Shown here: piece after piece, positions 1-12,400 of the stretch
Position numbering within the stretch: the first letter of the stretch is position 1
Layout of the letters: every line of letters starts with the position of its first letter
Assembly (NCBI GenBank): GCA_029204225.1
Contig: CM055093.1
Span: 27,935,566-27,999,565 of the forward strand
Direction of reading: 5' to 3'
Source: Diphasiastrum complanatum
Lineage: Eukaryota > Streptophyta > Lycopodiopsida > Lycopodiales > Lycopodiaceae
Length of the DNA: 64,000 bases
The notes under the pieces: generated by a model
What the model saw: only the letters and a program-made list of their open reading frames with translations
Database searches by the model: none
What the model was told of the DNA's origin: nothing
Position numbers and translations under genes: made by a program

Positions 1-539
1 TTTGAAAGGTTACACTTTTAGATATGGAGAAAAGAAGTTGCATGCTAGTACTACCACTAGCTAGTATCATTTCCTATATATGTAAGTGAGAATCCTCACT
101 ATTTTTTATTATGAATCAAGCATTGTAGCAAATTCATGTCAATTTGGATTTTGGACTTGTAAGCTTGTATTGTGATTCTCTCTCTAACTCGAAGAGAGAC
201 TTTTTCTCATGTAATGAAGTTTCATTGTACTTTTCCACATGTGTGGAATCTAATTGATTTTGATTATTTGAATTATAGATTGCGAGCTAGCCTTGGATTG
301 AATGATCAGTTGCATCATCATAGAGTACCCTTCAAGACGACTGAACCGAAAGCGTCACAAACAAAACTGCTCATGAATATTGTATCTAGTAAGATGAATA
401 TTTTATTGGGAGAGTTCCTGAAGTTGGTGCCAAAAGCAAAAGAAGTCAATGCAAAAATTAGCTCAAGTAGAACCAGAAGTCCATCAGGAGTTACTTTTTT
501 GTGCTGGATTTAAAGAATCTAATGAAGTACTCCATGTCG

Positions 540-3185
540 GAGCCGCTTGGGAAAGTGAACTCTGCCAATACAGCATAGACAATTTCCTAAGGAAGCAGTT
601 GTGATAGATGGCGGTCCAGTTTTTACTTGATTTCTACAAAGCTATGTGCAAAATGGGGTGTTGCAAAGATCAAGCCTGCAGCTTTTGCCATTAAGCTAGC
701 TGATCGAACGACAGTTCATCCGCGAGGAATGGTTGAAGATATACCTGTCAGAATTGCGGGAGTACAGTTTGTCATTACTTTCGTAGTAATGGACTTACCA
801 AAAGCGCCAAATGTTTACCGAGTCCTATTGGGATGTCCATGGTTACGAGTTGCGCAAGTAATCCATAACTAGGATACTTGATAAATCACTTTTGAAAATC
901 ATGAACGTGCAGTCAAAGTTGATCCTACAACTTGGACTATCAAACCAGTGGTTCAAAAAGAGGATGATGATTCATCAACAATGGATCATACTTGTGACCG
1001 ACGAGAGAAAAAATTGGGAGTTCATTACGATTCTCAAATGGATACTGTCAACTAGAATGAAGCTCTTGCAATGATTGATTGTACAGCTGGATATATCTGT
1101 CAACAAGATAATCAGTCATATTTGAACAAGATTTTCTAATTGGATCTTGGATACACCGATCACGTTTCCATTGAATGTCTTGAATGTAGCCTGGATATCA
1201 ACGGAACCTATACCAAATTCAATTGAAGATGACCTCATTCCTGTGAGTCATGCCTTGACTTATGATGACAATGCAGAACTTATGGATGAGCAGATTCTCA
1301 ATCATATGGATCCGACCAGATTTGGAGTGCGTAATGTTCCTGATGAACCAACAATAAAACCGTCCAAAGCAGTTATATTGAAGGAAGACAAGATCACAGA
1401 ATCGATGACGAAGAAACAAGCCAAATAATATTTTAATACGGGTCTGAAATGGGAAAATCCTCCTCAAAAGATTGATTCAGAGATTGTGCCACCCTTACTG
1501 GATAAAGGCAAAGGAAAAGTCAAGGATGATTCTACAAGTCAAAATGCTAACAAGACATCATCATCTCGAAAGTCATCTCCTCCACGATCAATTCCTGCTA
1601 AGAAGGCTAAGCGAAGATCCAAGACAAGTCCTTTCGAAAAGTAACAAGCAGATGTAGTCCAGCATGATATGCCCGAGCATTTTAAACGTTATACATTGGA
1701 TGATGTGGTTATCATGTTACCTAAAGCGCATCGTGAACCCGAAGAACACGTGCCAAAATCGAAAGATGTTTATGATGGCCCAGCTAGGACACATCCAATG
1801 AATCTTGCTGAACTAGGAGAATCGAAAAAGATTGTACAAGTTGGATCACAACTTAATCCTGAACAACATCAAGCACTCCACATGTTACTTATTAAGTATC
1901 AAGATTGCTTTGCATGGACTTATCAAGATCTTAGGGTATTCCGACGTCAGTTATTGAACATACCATACCTTTAGTACCTTATGCAGTTCCAAGGGTTACA
2001 AAATTCTATCGTTGTAATTTTAATGTTGCGAATCTGATAAAGAAAGAACTTCAGAGACTGTTTGACGTCGATTTCATTTATGAGATCGAGCATACCGAAT
2101 GGATCTCACCGATTGTCATTGTTCCTAAGAAGAATGGGAAATTGAGAATTTGTGTGAATCTCAAGGCGTTGAACAAAGTGACGTGGAAGGATCACTTTCT
2201 GTTATCTTTTACTGAAAGCATTTTAGATCGCCTTGCTGGAGCGGAAGCTTATAGTTTCCTGGATGGATTTAGTGGTTACAATCAGGTTAAGATAGCACAT
2301 GCCGATTGCCACAAAACCACTTTTGCAACAGAATGGGCCACCTTATAAAGTAATGTCATTTGGATGTAATGCACCAAGTTCATTCCAAAGAGTAATGCAA
2401 TTTGCTTTTAAAGATTATCTGCAGAAATTTCTTGAAATTTACTTGGATGACCTGGGAGTCCATAGTACAAAAAAGTATTTGAAAGATGTCGCAAATATCA
2501 AATTTTTCTAAATCCAGAAAATGCCAGATATGGGTTTCCCATGGAGTTGTGCTTGGACATGTGATATCAAGACATGGTATTGCCACAGATTATTCTAATA
2601 TCAACATTATTGTGGAATTGCCACCGCCAACAACAATTCGTGGAGTTTATATGTTTATGGGTCATGCAAACTACTATCGAATTTTTATTATCTTCTGTGC
2701 GGATTTAGCACGACCTATATACAAACTGACTATTGTTCCTATTGGACAGTAGAGGCATTAGAAGCCTTTGAAAAGTTTAAAAAAAAAACATTAACTTTAG
2801 TATCAATACTGCGTTCTCCAAATTGGACGATTGAATTTCATGTTCATACGGATGCCTCGAAATATCCATTGGATCTGTTTTGACGTAGCCAGGTGATTAT
2901 AAAAAGGATTATCCTATACGATTTGCAAGCAGACAGCTTACAGATCCGAGAAGAATTATCCAACAACAGAACGTGAGGCGTTAGCCATGATTTTTTCTGT
3001 TCAAAAATTTCGTCACTATTCATGCAAACGCACTTTGCATTTTATACGGATCACCAGCCATTACTTTACTTGATAAACACGACATGCAATACTGGACGTA
3101 TTGCAAGATGGTTATTATTATTGACTGAATTTGACTTTCAAATTGTGGTTCAAAAGGGGAAGCAACATTAAAATTAGGTTGGTCA
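540..3185 (+). pseudogene. Degenerate Ty3-gypsy pol fragment (protease, RT, RNase H)
   Basis: This is the remains of the polyprotein of an LTR retrotransposon. In order I read a retropepsin-like segment at 601-872 (VIDGGP where a D-S/T-G active site is expected, ending LLGCPWL), a charged linker at 1147-1970, a reverse transcriptase at about 1980-2515 (IVPKKNGKLRICVN, then a region ending YLDD at about 2440-2453, the catalytic Y-x-D-D position), a connection region to 2752, and RNase H to 3180 (HTDAS, FYTDHQPL). The parts lie in different frames and carry several stops, so it is dead. Integrase and the 3' LTR are absent; the element breaks at about 3180. The family assignment rests on the order PR-RT-RH and on motif likeness, and is sure at superfamily level only. 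Confidence 0.85.
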
Positions 3186-3189
3186 TAGC

Positions 3190-3560
3190 CTCAGATCTTG
3201 AAAAAATATATTTATGACAGTACCTGGGCGAAGGACCCTCTTGGGCGAAGGTTGATCCTTCGCCAACCCTGGAAAACATTCGCCTGATAGGTTCAGATCT
3301 CCAGAAACTTTCGCCGAGATTTTTATAGCCTATTTTCACAGTATTGTATATGTCTGCAAATTTTTGTTCAGAACTGATTAGCCAAACTAGTATTCAGTGT
3401 AATGGACCCCCCAAATTCACCTATAAGTTGGCTGAATTCAATTCATTCCTCACTTGTGCTAGCGAAGCTCTTGATAATTTTTTCCACGACCAAAGCCTCC
3501 CAAACTTCCTGAACTACTTTCTGATATACTTTCGCGCATCTTAGTTTTCATTTCTGATCA
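3190..3560. other. Unassigned stretch with GGCGAAGG motifs
   Basis: No gene seen. Short repeated motifs of the form GGGCGAAGG and CTTCGCC occur at 3228-3320. It lies between a plus-strand gypsy relic and a minus-strand copia relic and is probably untranslated retroelement sequence. Confidence 0.3.
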
Positions 3561-3574
3561 TCATGTCTTCCACA

Positions 3575-4001
3575 GATACTTCCCAGTGACTCTAGATAGA
3601 GTGAGTTGCTGTTGGGTCGAAATGGCCATGACCCAAGTTTCATAGGCATCAGGGGTAGTGTCTGCATCAGACATCCTCAATGTGAAGAACTTCTTCCTCA
3701 GATGAAGTTTAGATGTGACATCTCTAATGTCATAAAGTGTTGCTAGGATGTCCCAGACACCCTTGGTCATCTAAGCAGGTCGAATATGACTGATCTGGGA
3801 GTCTTTGATGTCAAATGCCTTGCCATCTTGTTGCCTGCATCTGGTGATGCTGGCCGCATCTCCCTCTGGTTTGATTTCAGTGCCATCAACTATGTCCCAT
3901 AGTTCCTTGGCTAGTAACACAACTCTCATCTTGAACTTCTAGAGATGGTAGTTCTCCCCATCGAGCTTGTCAATCAGAGAAGAGCTAGAACTCGAATCCA
4001 T
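3575..4001 (-). pseudogene. Ty1-copia gag (UBN2-type) fragment
   Basis: Read on the minus strand from an ATG at 4001, this gives a serine-rich start followed by LIDKLDGENYHL, KELWDIVDGTE, then GVWDILATLYDI, HLRKKFFTLRMSD and TTPDAYETWV. This is the usual order of the copia gag UBN2 domain, which forms the particle shell. Two in-frame stops (after NYHL and after HIRPA) and loss of everything after about 3575 make it non-functional. The primer-binding site and LTR upstream of it (4120-4611) belong to the same element. Confidence 0.8.
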
Positions 4002-4121
4002 TCTGGTGATATTGTTGATAGAAACAACAATAGCGTGAGGTTGTTGGCTGCGCACTTGCTGAGATGAAGTCTTGGTAGAAACAAGACTGAATCCGCACTG
4101 AAAATGCAGATTACTGAGCCA

Positions 4122-4136
4122 CCTACTCTGAAACCA
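4122..4136 (-). other. Copia primer-binding site (initiator Met tRNA), degenerate
   Basis: The minus strand reads TGGTTTCAGAGTAGG, one or two changes from the common plant copia site TGGTATCAGAGCAGG that pairs with initiator methionine tRNA. It lies directly between the LTR-like block (4137-4611) and the gag fragment, as expected for a 5' leader. Confidence 0.65.
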
Positions 4137-4611
4137 TGTGGAAATTCGATATCTTGTCGCGAAAGTGGTGAGCCGATGGAATGTGGATCGGAAGTGCGTC
4201 AGTTACCAGCTAGCATTCAAGATGAAAGTCATACACCATGCGCAATGGAACAACGATACAATGGACAAAATTGCACTCTAATTATGAATCAAAAATGAGT
4301 ACAAGAAGCTTGAAGCTGGGCGCGAGACTAAGGGCGCAAAAACGCTTCAGTTGATAACTAGTTGATGACTTGCACTAGGACTCGAAAAACGAACTTAACT
4401 ATATTCCTAACAAAACACCTGTAGGATCACGTCCTGATCAGAGTGCTGACTCCAGTAGATCTTCCTTGATGATTGGAAGTCAGATGATCAGTACATTGAA
4501 AGCTGACATTAATCTACTTAATTAACTACATTTGTCCTGCAATAGGTAGCCATCGCTTTGCCAGAAGCTATGTACAGAAGTAGGCGACCTGCCAGCGTTG
4601 GAGTCCTGACA
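4137..4611 (-). repeat. Probable 5' LTR of the copia relic
   Basis: On the minus strand the block begins TGTCAGGACTCC and ends in CACA directly before the primer-binding site, so it has the TG...CA ends of an LTR and a length of about 475 bp. No second copy is visible in the window, so the outer boundary rests on the TG start alone. Confidence 0.5.
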
Positions 4612-4680
4612 GTATCGAATTTTAAAAGGTCTGAAAAAATATAAAAGGACTCGAAAATATACACTGACTCAAAAAATTAC

Positions 4681-4845
4681 GGATTTTCCGAGTCGATACC
4701 ATATCGAAAAATTTTGGTTTTTGGGTATCGAAAAAATCTCGGATTTTTCGAGTCGATACAGTATCGAAAAATTCTAACTTTTAGATATCGAAAAGTCTCG
4801 GATTTTTTGAGTCGATACAATATCGAAAAATTCGCGGAAAAATGC
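4681..4845. repeat. Tandem repeat, about 60 bp unit, nearly three copies
   Basis: Units start at 4681, 4741 and 4800. Each has the plan GGATTTT(T/C)CGAGTCGATAC, a spacer, TATCGAAAAATT, and a second TATCGAAAA. The inner GTATCGA/TCGATAC pieces are inverted copies, so each unit can form a small hairpin. It lies just outside the TG end of the copia LTR. Confidence 0.75.
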
Positions 4846-4983
4846 GAGTCGAGTTTCTACTATAGTAATTTTTCGAGTCTTCCTTCTTTTTGTGGATTTT
4901 TCAAAGATAAGTATAAACAGGGTGTTTTTCAAAATGCTCATTAGCTAATGAAATTGGGCTTGAGCATGAATTCCAACATGTAC

Positions 4984-5102
4984 GCTAGGCGAAGGGCAAT
5001 TGGAATGCGAAAATAAAGATCAAGATTGTGCCCAAGAAGAGCTCTTTGTAAGTCTAGGTGAAGGGCAATTGGAATGTGGACATAAAGATCAAGACTGTGA
5101 GC
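4984..5102. repeat. Short direct duplication upstream of the B3 gene
   Basis: The block around 4985-5030 (AGGCGAAGGGCAATTGGAAT, then AAAGATCAAGATTGTG) recurs at about 5055-5100 with few changes. No coding role is visible. The rest of 5103-5750 shows no gene I can support. Confidence 0.6.
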
Positions 5103-5750
5103 CCAAGCCCACCAACTCGAGTGAGGAGATAAAAGAGGAGCATGATGTGGGATGTGGTGTTGCTTAAAGAAAAGTTTTTTGTTAAAAGGTATTTGTTACA
5201 TGCATTGAACACTCCAAATCAGCTTTTGCATTCCAACTTCCAAAGACTGAAATATTTAAAAGCCAAAAAAAATTGCATTCCAGTGTCCAGTTCCTAATTT
5301 AAAGAAAGCAAATTGGTCGTGGACCGTGAGGGCAGGCCTGTCCCTGCTGCGCCGCCCTAGAGGTCGCTGTTATAAATATTCACTGCTACTGCTTATCATT
5401 ACCATTAATGACCCAAATACGTCTCTCTACATTATTGCCGTTGCCCCTCTCTCGTGCCTGCCTGTCTCTCCTGCCTTGCGCTTGCGCTTGCTCGAGCAAA
5501 GGGAAAAAAATGCTATCGAAATCAGCTCAGCTGATGCAGGGCGAAGAAGATTTGCCGCGCTTTGCATTGTTGTTAGTAGAAAAGAAGGGATAAGATTAGG
5601 CGAGCGAGGAGACTAGCTGTCTGATGCCTCTTCTCAAATCCCCACATTGCCACATGCACGTAGAATAAACTCATCTCTTCTTAGATATGGTCAATGTATA
5701 GACTGCAAGCTGAGCTACGTGCTATGATCTGACATTTAGTTTCCGGAATT

Positions 5751-6098
5751 GATGAGCTGCTAGAAATGCGAGTTTAGTGTTTTTGGTTTGGGACGGTGAG
5801 TTTGATCTTGGGATTGAACTGACAAACAGATTATACAATGCTGCAGCCTAATGTTAAGTTCTTGAGTGGGCATAAACAGCTAGGTATACCTACGTGCTAT
5901 TTCTGAGATTCGGATACATTATAGTTTGAAATGGGGGTAGTGTATTTACTATTGAAGTGATTAGCTGCTAGAAATGCGAGTTATTAAGTCTTTTTTGCTT
6001 TGGTGAGTTTGGTCCACGTTTGGATTGAACTGAGAAACAGTTCATACGATGTTGTAGCCAATCTTAACATCTTGAATGGGTATAACCAGCTATAGCTA
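5751..6098 (+). repeat. Duplicated block in the B3 gene upstream region
   Basis: About 140 bp starting GATGAGCTGCTAGAAATGCG at 5751 recurs, diverged, starting GATTAGCTGCTAGAAATGCG at 5959, an offset of 208 bp. Both copies end near AACAGCTA / AACCAGCTATAG. Copy two ends about 200 bp before the start codon at 6306, so the duplication lies in the promoter or 5' UTR. No TATA box is assigned with confidence. Confidence 0.65.
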
Positions 6099-6305
6099 TA
6101 GCTAACATCCGGATCAGCTGTAACAAGCATTCAGCAGGCTAGTTAGAGGAGCTAAATACGCCTACAGACTTTCATTTTGGCTCAACAAAACATCACTTCA
6201 TCCCACAAGCTATCAGGCATCAACTCAAAGCCCACGTACAGAGAGAGATAGTGCTGCAGTTTCTTTCTTCATATCGTATTTAATCTGTTTATTCTGCAGT
6301 GTGTA

Positions 6306-6446
6306 ATGGCGGACAATTCAGGCTGCTTGAAGAGTTGTGCGTGTTTGGGATGCACTCACAGCTGCAGCAAGCGTGCAAGACTCAATGCTGGCCTCTCGTT
6401 CTACAAAATCATGTCTGACACTACGCTGAACTGCAGCAACTGGATG
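6306..6446 (+). CDS. B3 gene exon 1
   Basis: 47 codons from ATG at 6306 to the donor ATG|GTAACC at 6447. It encodes the cysteine-rich N-terminus and the first strand of B3 domain 1 (SFYKIMSD). Reading on past 6447 gives only 30 codons with no B3 likeness, whereas splicing to 9981 restores the domain. Confidence 0.85.
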
Positions 6447-9400
6447 GTAACCACCACTCAAGCGTCTGATGCTGGTTGTTTACGCCTGAAACGTGCACAG
6501 CAAATGTTCTTGGTCTATTTCAAGATAATTGACGTTTGAGAGTAAATCTAATCTGTTCTGAGCTTATGTTAACGCCACCAACACCATCTTCAGCTATTTG
6601 GAAATGTTTACATCTATCGATGATCAGTTTCAGTTGCATTTAGCATCGCTTTTAGCACTTTAGTAGGCGTCAAGCAAAACGACTTTGTGTTTGATAACGT
6701 CAGCAGTATGCCTCGTCAGCATCAATCTTTCTTAATTTTCTTGCAGCGCGTCTGTGTTCTCTCTCTTTGTTATAGCCTTTCTTGCTTAATTGATTATGTA
6801 AATATGTATCTTATCAGCTCTGCTTGCATCAAGTGTGCTGGTCTCTGCAGATTTCTCTGCATTTTGTTGATAGAAGTATTTGGGTGGAGCTAAATGCCTT
6901 CTGTATCTGAGAACAGAGTTTGCAGGCCTCATCTCCTGGACCTTCACACTCCATATAAAAGTGGATCAGCGTATTAAGCACCACCAGTGCAGTTACGTGG
7001 TTTCTTCACACACGCCCATCTAAGGGTAAACATATGTTATAGTACTATCTCTTAATATTCTATGATATGTTCTTCACCCTTAGATGTTGTGAGCCCACCA
7101 CTGTCATTACATTATCCCATAGGAGTGTCACTACACTATCCCATAAGAGTCAGCATGAGGGTTCTCCCTTGTATTATTCTTTATTATTGTAATTTTGGAG
7201 GCTTGCATCATGCCCGAGGTTTTCGATGACGTCAGCAGTCTGCTCCATCTGCAGCAATCTGGGTCATCCACTTCTAAGTTCTTGGCATTACCTTGCCTGG
7301 GTTTGGCTTTAAAGACAACCTGTTCATGGAGGGCCAAACACAGAAATTTCAAGGGAAGGATATTTTGAACCATCACAGTAGTGAGAGTCGTGGGCTCACA
7401 AAGATTCTAAGGGTGATAATGTATGATTCCATCTTTGAGAGATGCTGGTATCATCCACCTTCACTGTACAATAAGATAACTGACTGAACCACTACTGACT
7501 TGCTAGTCATGATGCGGTGTACGCTCATCTGACATCGCACTAATTCTTGTGTATCCTCAACAATCTCATTCAGCCTGTATAAATCAATCCCAGGACCACC
7601 AGATTTTATCCATCTTTTGTGCTCCATTTGTAGCAAGCTCTTACTGGCAAGCAGCTCTTTTACCATTTTTCTTTACATTCAAGTAATATATGTATCACAG
7701 GATGACACTCGTTCAAGAAGAGAAAATAAGAACTGATTATCTGCCATTTTATTTTTTATGGGCTTTGATCCATTTGACTTCTATCTAAACATGAAGACAT
7801 GCTTATTGCTTTCTGCTCTATGCAGCATAACAAATCAGCATTGGTTGTAAGAGGAAATGTTCAACTTAACTGTTTACTCAGCCATTACCCGATTCTAGGA
7901 TGTCTTTTTACAAATTCAAAAACTTATTGAAGCGGATGGAGTTCATGGTTTTCTATGCATAGACTGTAGCTACCGTGACTTGAAAGGGCAAGTGCTGTTC
8001 TCAGCTTTGCAGCAGCAACCACATTATACAACCATACTTCATTAGATAGCTGAAAAGACCAAATTTAGTTGCGCACAAAAGAACTCCAACAATGTGTTGG
8101 TATAGAGTAATCACACCATTAAACAAACATAGGTGAATTGGGAATCCACGTGAAAAGTTTTATTTTTCTGAGGTGCCAATCCTAAACTGGCCTTTCTTGA
8201 CACAGCCAGGTTCCTAGGAGGGCTTCGGGTAGGCTTCCATTGCACCCTAAACAACGATTGTTTTTTCCTCTTCATGCAGCCATAAGTTTTTTTGACTTGA
8301 TGCACCTTAGATGTAATCAGTTGTAGTTCTGTAGTTCTATTATGTAGCAACTACATTCTTGGTGTCTCATCAATCCCAATTTATATGAATACAGTAATTT
8401 TTCTTGACCTTCACTAATTTTTGTTGTTTTCTTGGAATGTCTTTTTTCTGTATTTTTCTGATTATGTTACAAAGCATTACCTTTCCAACAAAGGCTATGG
8501 GCCCATGAATGCGGCCCACGCTGCACCAAGAAGCAATTCATTTGAACAAGTGGTTTTGAAGTGCATCACAGTGGAAAACTGGGATGGTTAAAGAAGAATC
8601 TACATTTGCAGGAAGAAAAGTCAGCCTGCTGCCAAAAACATAAAGGCAATGGATTTTCAACAATACCTACACAAAGCGTCCGTTTTTGAGGCACCTGACA
8701 AACATGAAGCATATTTTCATATCAAGCGTGAAAGAATCTTCATCAAGAACAAGAGCAAAGAAAGAGCTAAGTGCAATTATTGCACCAAGACTGGTCATTT
8801 TGCAAGAGAATGTTGGAGAAAAACTTGTGATAAAAAGAAACATGAATTCACTCAGAGCATCAGCTTTGATTAGGGCTTCAAACTTTAATGATTCTAGATC
8901 TTCTATAGCTTTTATAGTAGGGTAAAAACTCTTTCTAATGTTAGTTCTGTGTACTTTTGCTATGCAGCAACTACATTCTTGATGTATCATCAGTCCCTTC
9001 TTTGAATACAATAGTTTTCCTTTTTGAATACAATAGTTTTTCTTGATCTTCACTAGGTTTTCTTGTTTTCTTGGAATATGTCTCTTCTCTGTGTCTTTCT
9101 AGTTATCTTACAGAGCACTACTTTTCCAGCACAATGAAGTGAATCAGCAAGTGGCATGCTTGTGCATAATTTTAGCTTAAGTGCTTCTAAGAGCCCAGTT
9201 CTTTGAGGTTAGACTGAAGAAAATGTGGGTTCAGTTAGATTGATGCCATTTGGTTGCAAAAACTCTGCTTCATTTTGGGGGAACAATGTGGACCTGCAAT
9301 GTCTCCTTCTGTGTTCACCTCAAGGTTCCTGTCTACAATCTGACTACATGCTGGTAGCAACAAGGTTATCAACATCATCTTATCATACTGTATTGCTTGT

Positions 9401-12400
9401 GTATTTTAAATATGCTATCCACAGCTGCAGCCTTTCCATTGATGAGCTGCCTTTTTTAGCAATCTTGTTGGATTCCTTCCTGTGATTTCATTCTGAAAGT
9501 TCGGTCTCATCTAAATAAAGGAGTGTTAATTGCCCTTGAAGTATTGGTGTGTGTGTAGGCTTCTCTCAGAAAAATTCAGTGTTGTTAAGAGCTACGTGGC
9601 AACAACATACCTTGAAACACAAATGAGGATATTGCACCAAACTGGAATACTTGTGCTGGTTTATAGAAAAGCCTCTTTTCGGTTGGGACATAGTTTTAAT
9701 GCTTGAACCTGATTCACTTCACACTTTTGTCCTATTCAATTTTTACTTCGATTTATTGGTCCAGTGATCTATGTCTTGCTGAATGTTACATATTGTGCAA
9801 TCCCTCGCTGATTTGATGTGCTGATCAATGTATTTAAGTGCACTGAATTCTGAAAACTGTAGTTTGTTTGCTACCATATTTATTTGACTTTCAATGAAGT
9901 TTTGTTCACGATTGGCATATTCTATATAAAACAGGGTATCCGAACATCTGAACACACTTTCCTTTTCTTTCTTTCCTCAGAAACTTCCAGTTTCTTTCGT
10001 ACGGAGACTTGGTGGTAGTAGCAGAGGATCTGTAATCTTGGAAGGCCCAAACGGTCAGGAGTGGAAAGTGGACATGTCAGGGGTTAGAGATGATGATGTT
10101 GGCTTCAGCAGGGGCTGGAAGGAATTCTCAACTGACCATAATCTCAAAACAGGGGATCTTCTTGTTTTTTCAATGATTGCAGAGTCACGTTTCCTGGTCC
10201 AACACTTTGATGAAACTGGCTGTGAGAAGACTGCAAAATTTCGCACTGAAAGCTTCATGAGCACTTTTACAGGTGATGATGTTCTACGCAACAAGCGCAC
10301 CAGAATGCAGGCTCTATTGACTAAAGAATTTACAGCATCCAAGAGGATTTTCCATCAGCTACCTGAAGCGGAGACAGGTGAAATGTGCCTTAAACATGTC
10401 AAAACTGAAGATCTGAATCCAGAAAGCAAGGAAGGTCAAAAGTGGTGCCAAGATCAGTTAAAGCTTAGAGTGAAACAGGAGGTGGAAACAGAAGCTCCCA
10501 CACCAGAAAGCAAGGAAGGCAAAACGTGTTGCCAAGATCAGTTCAAGTATAGAGTGAAAAAGGAGGTGGAGACAGAAGCTCTTACACCAAAAGGCAAGGA
10601 AGGCAAGAAGGGCTGCCAAGATCAGCTCAAGTTTAAAGTGAAACAGGAGGTGGAAACAGAAGCTTCTCCACCAGAACGCGAGGAAGGCCAAAAGTGCAGT
10701 CCAGATCACTTGAATTTCAGAGTGAAACAAGAGGTCGGTCCCACACCAGATAGCAAGGAAGGCAACAAGAGCAGCCAAGATCAATTGAAATTTGTAGTGA
10801 AACATGAGGTAGTTGTTGAAGAGGCTGGGAATACATCAAAACAACAAACATCTGCCTTTACAAGGCCAAAAAGTGAAAAGCTTATAGATGATGACACTAT
10901 GCCATCAAATAGTAACAAAGTTTCTGCTGTGGTACCGGTATTAAACACAGAACATGAAGAGACAGAGAACATAGAAGGTCAGAGGCAGCATCAAAAGCAA
11001 AAAAGTAAATTGCCAAGGATAAATAGACAGAAGTACATTTCTGCATGCTACATATCACAAAGACGACCAGTTACAAAATTGGAGAGAGAGAGAACATTAC
11101 AAGCAGCACAAAGTTTCAAATCAACTAACCCTTTCGTTGTCCTTGTTATCAAACCATCACATGTATATCGGGGTTTTTGGCTTGTAAGTCATTATTTCTA
11201 GCACCTACTTATTCTACAGCCTTCTTTATGACAAAAACAGTTTTTGTTTTGTTATGTGATATTAGAAAGTATTATAAACTGACGTTGCAAAATGAAGAAT
11301 CTCAATATCATCAGTCTCAGTTTTTTTGTAAAGGCAAAGTAAGAGTTTTTAAGTGGCACATTGGCAGGAAAAAACTTTCATTTTGGCATTCTTGTTACCA
11401 GAATCTGCTTGCAATCAGCAAAGTACAAAGAGAGGGTTGTGATGATTTTAATCATATTTTAGCTTATACTTTGTCTGATATAGCTTCAGAAAATTGTGCT
11501 GCTATAGAGGAACCCGTCTTTCTTGCTGGACTGTGCGCACACAAACAGCCACTTTGTTTTGCTTTTAGTGATTGCATGCAACTCCCAGAAATCTAGTGTA
11601 AGTGTGTGTTACTAATGTGATGCTTTCAAGCTTCTTTCATGCATATTATGATGCTCTTGTTGTATTGCTCTCTAGATGCACTCACTTTCTGTATGGCATA
11701 GATTCACAGTAATAACCTCATTCTTGCTGTGTTTCAGATTTCAAAATCCAATAGATCACTCTTAGTTATAAGTTGATAATCTCAGAAGAGACTGGCTTGT
11801 CCTCATGAAAACTTAAGAATGTAAATACATAAAACTGCTTTAAGCAAAGTGCTGAAGATGGAGCAATTCGTAAGTTACCTCCGATGGAGAAAAGCATTGA
11901 GTTAGGATAATGTCATCTCACTACAATACCTGATAAGCTTGGTCGTGTTAGACTTTTACTTCTGCAAGCTGAACCACTTTGTTCATTCAGATTTCTGTTT
12001 GCTGGTTTAACGTTTCCAGGGCTACAACTATTGCTATTTTCAATTTAAAGACTTGCAACATTCATTGCTTAATTGCAGGCTCTACCAGTAAAGTTTTGCC
12101 GAAAGTGGTTGCCACCTGCCAATGCAAGTATCACCCTTACAGATCCGGATGGGCTAAATTGGCAAGCCAATTGGCTAGGAAATCCAAATCGCTGCGGTGC
12201 AGGTATTAGTGGAGGATGGCGACGCTTTGCTCTTGATCATGGTCTTGAAGAAGGTGATGTGTGCATTTTTGAGCTCACGAATAGAGAGCAAATTGTTTTG
12301 AAGGTGCACATATTTCGGATAGTAGAACCCATAAATGGGCCAAATGGTTTGCACGGCGAGGAAGAACACCCCGCCCAAGCTTCAAAGGCTTCAAACAAAA

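Noticed and set aside
172-513. 113-codon frame at the left end of the window
   Set aside because: No recognisable motif; it lies just upstream of the gypsy protease and is at best a decayed linker or LTR sequence.
9225-9485. Frame with VRLMPFGCKNSASFW, slightly like the gypsy RT MPFGLKNA motif
   Set aside because: Only some ten residues agree and nothing before or after supports RT.
11177-11596. 139-codon open frame inside B3 intron 2
   Set aside because: It starts across the strong donor CTT|GTAAGT, has no family motif, and splicing it out restores B3 domain 2.
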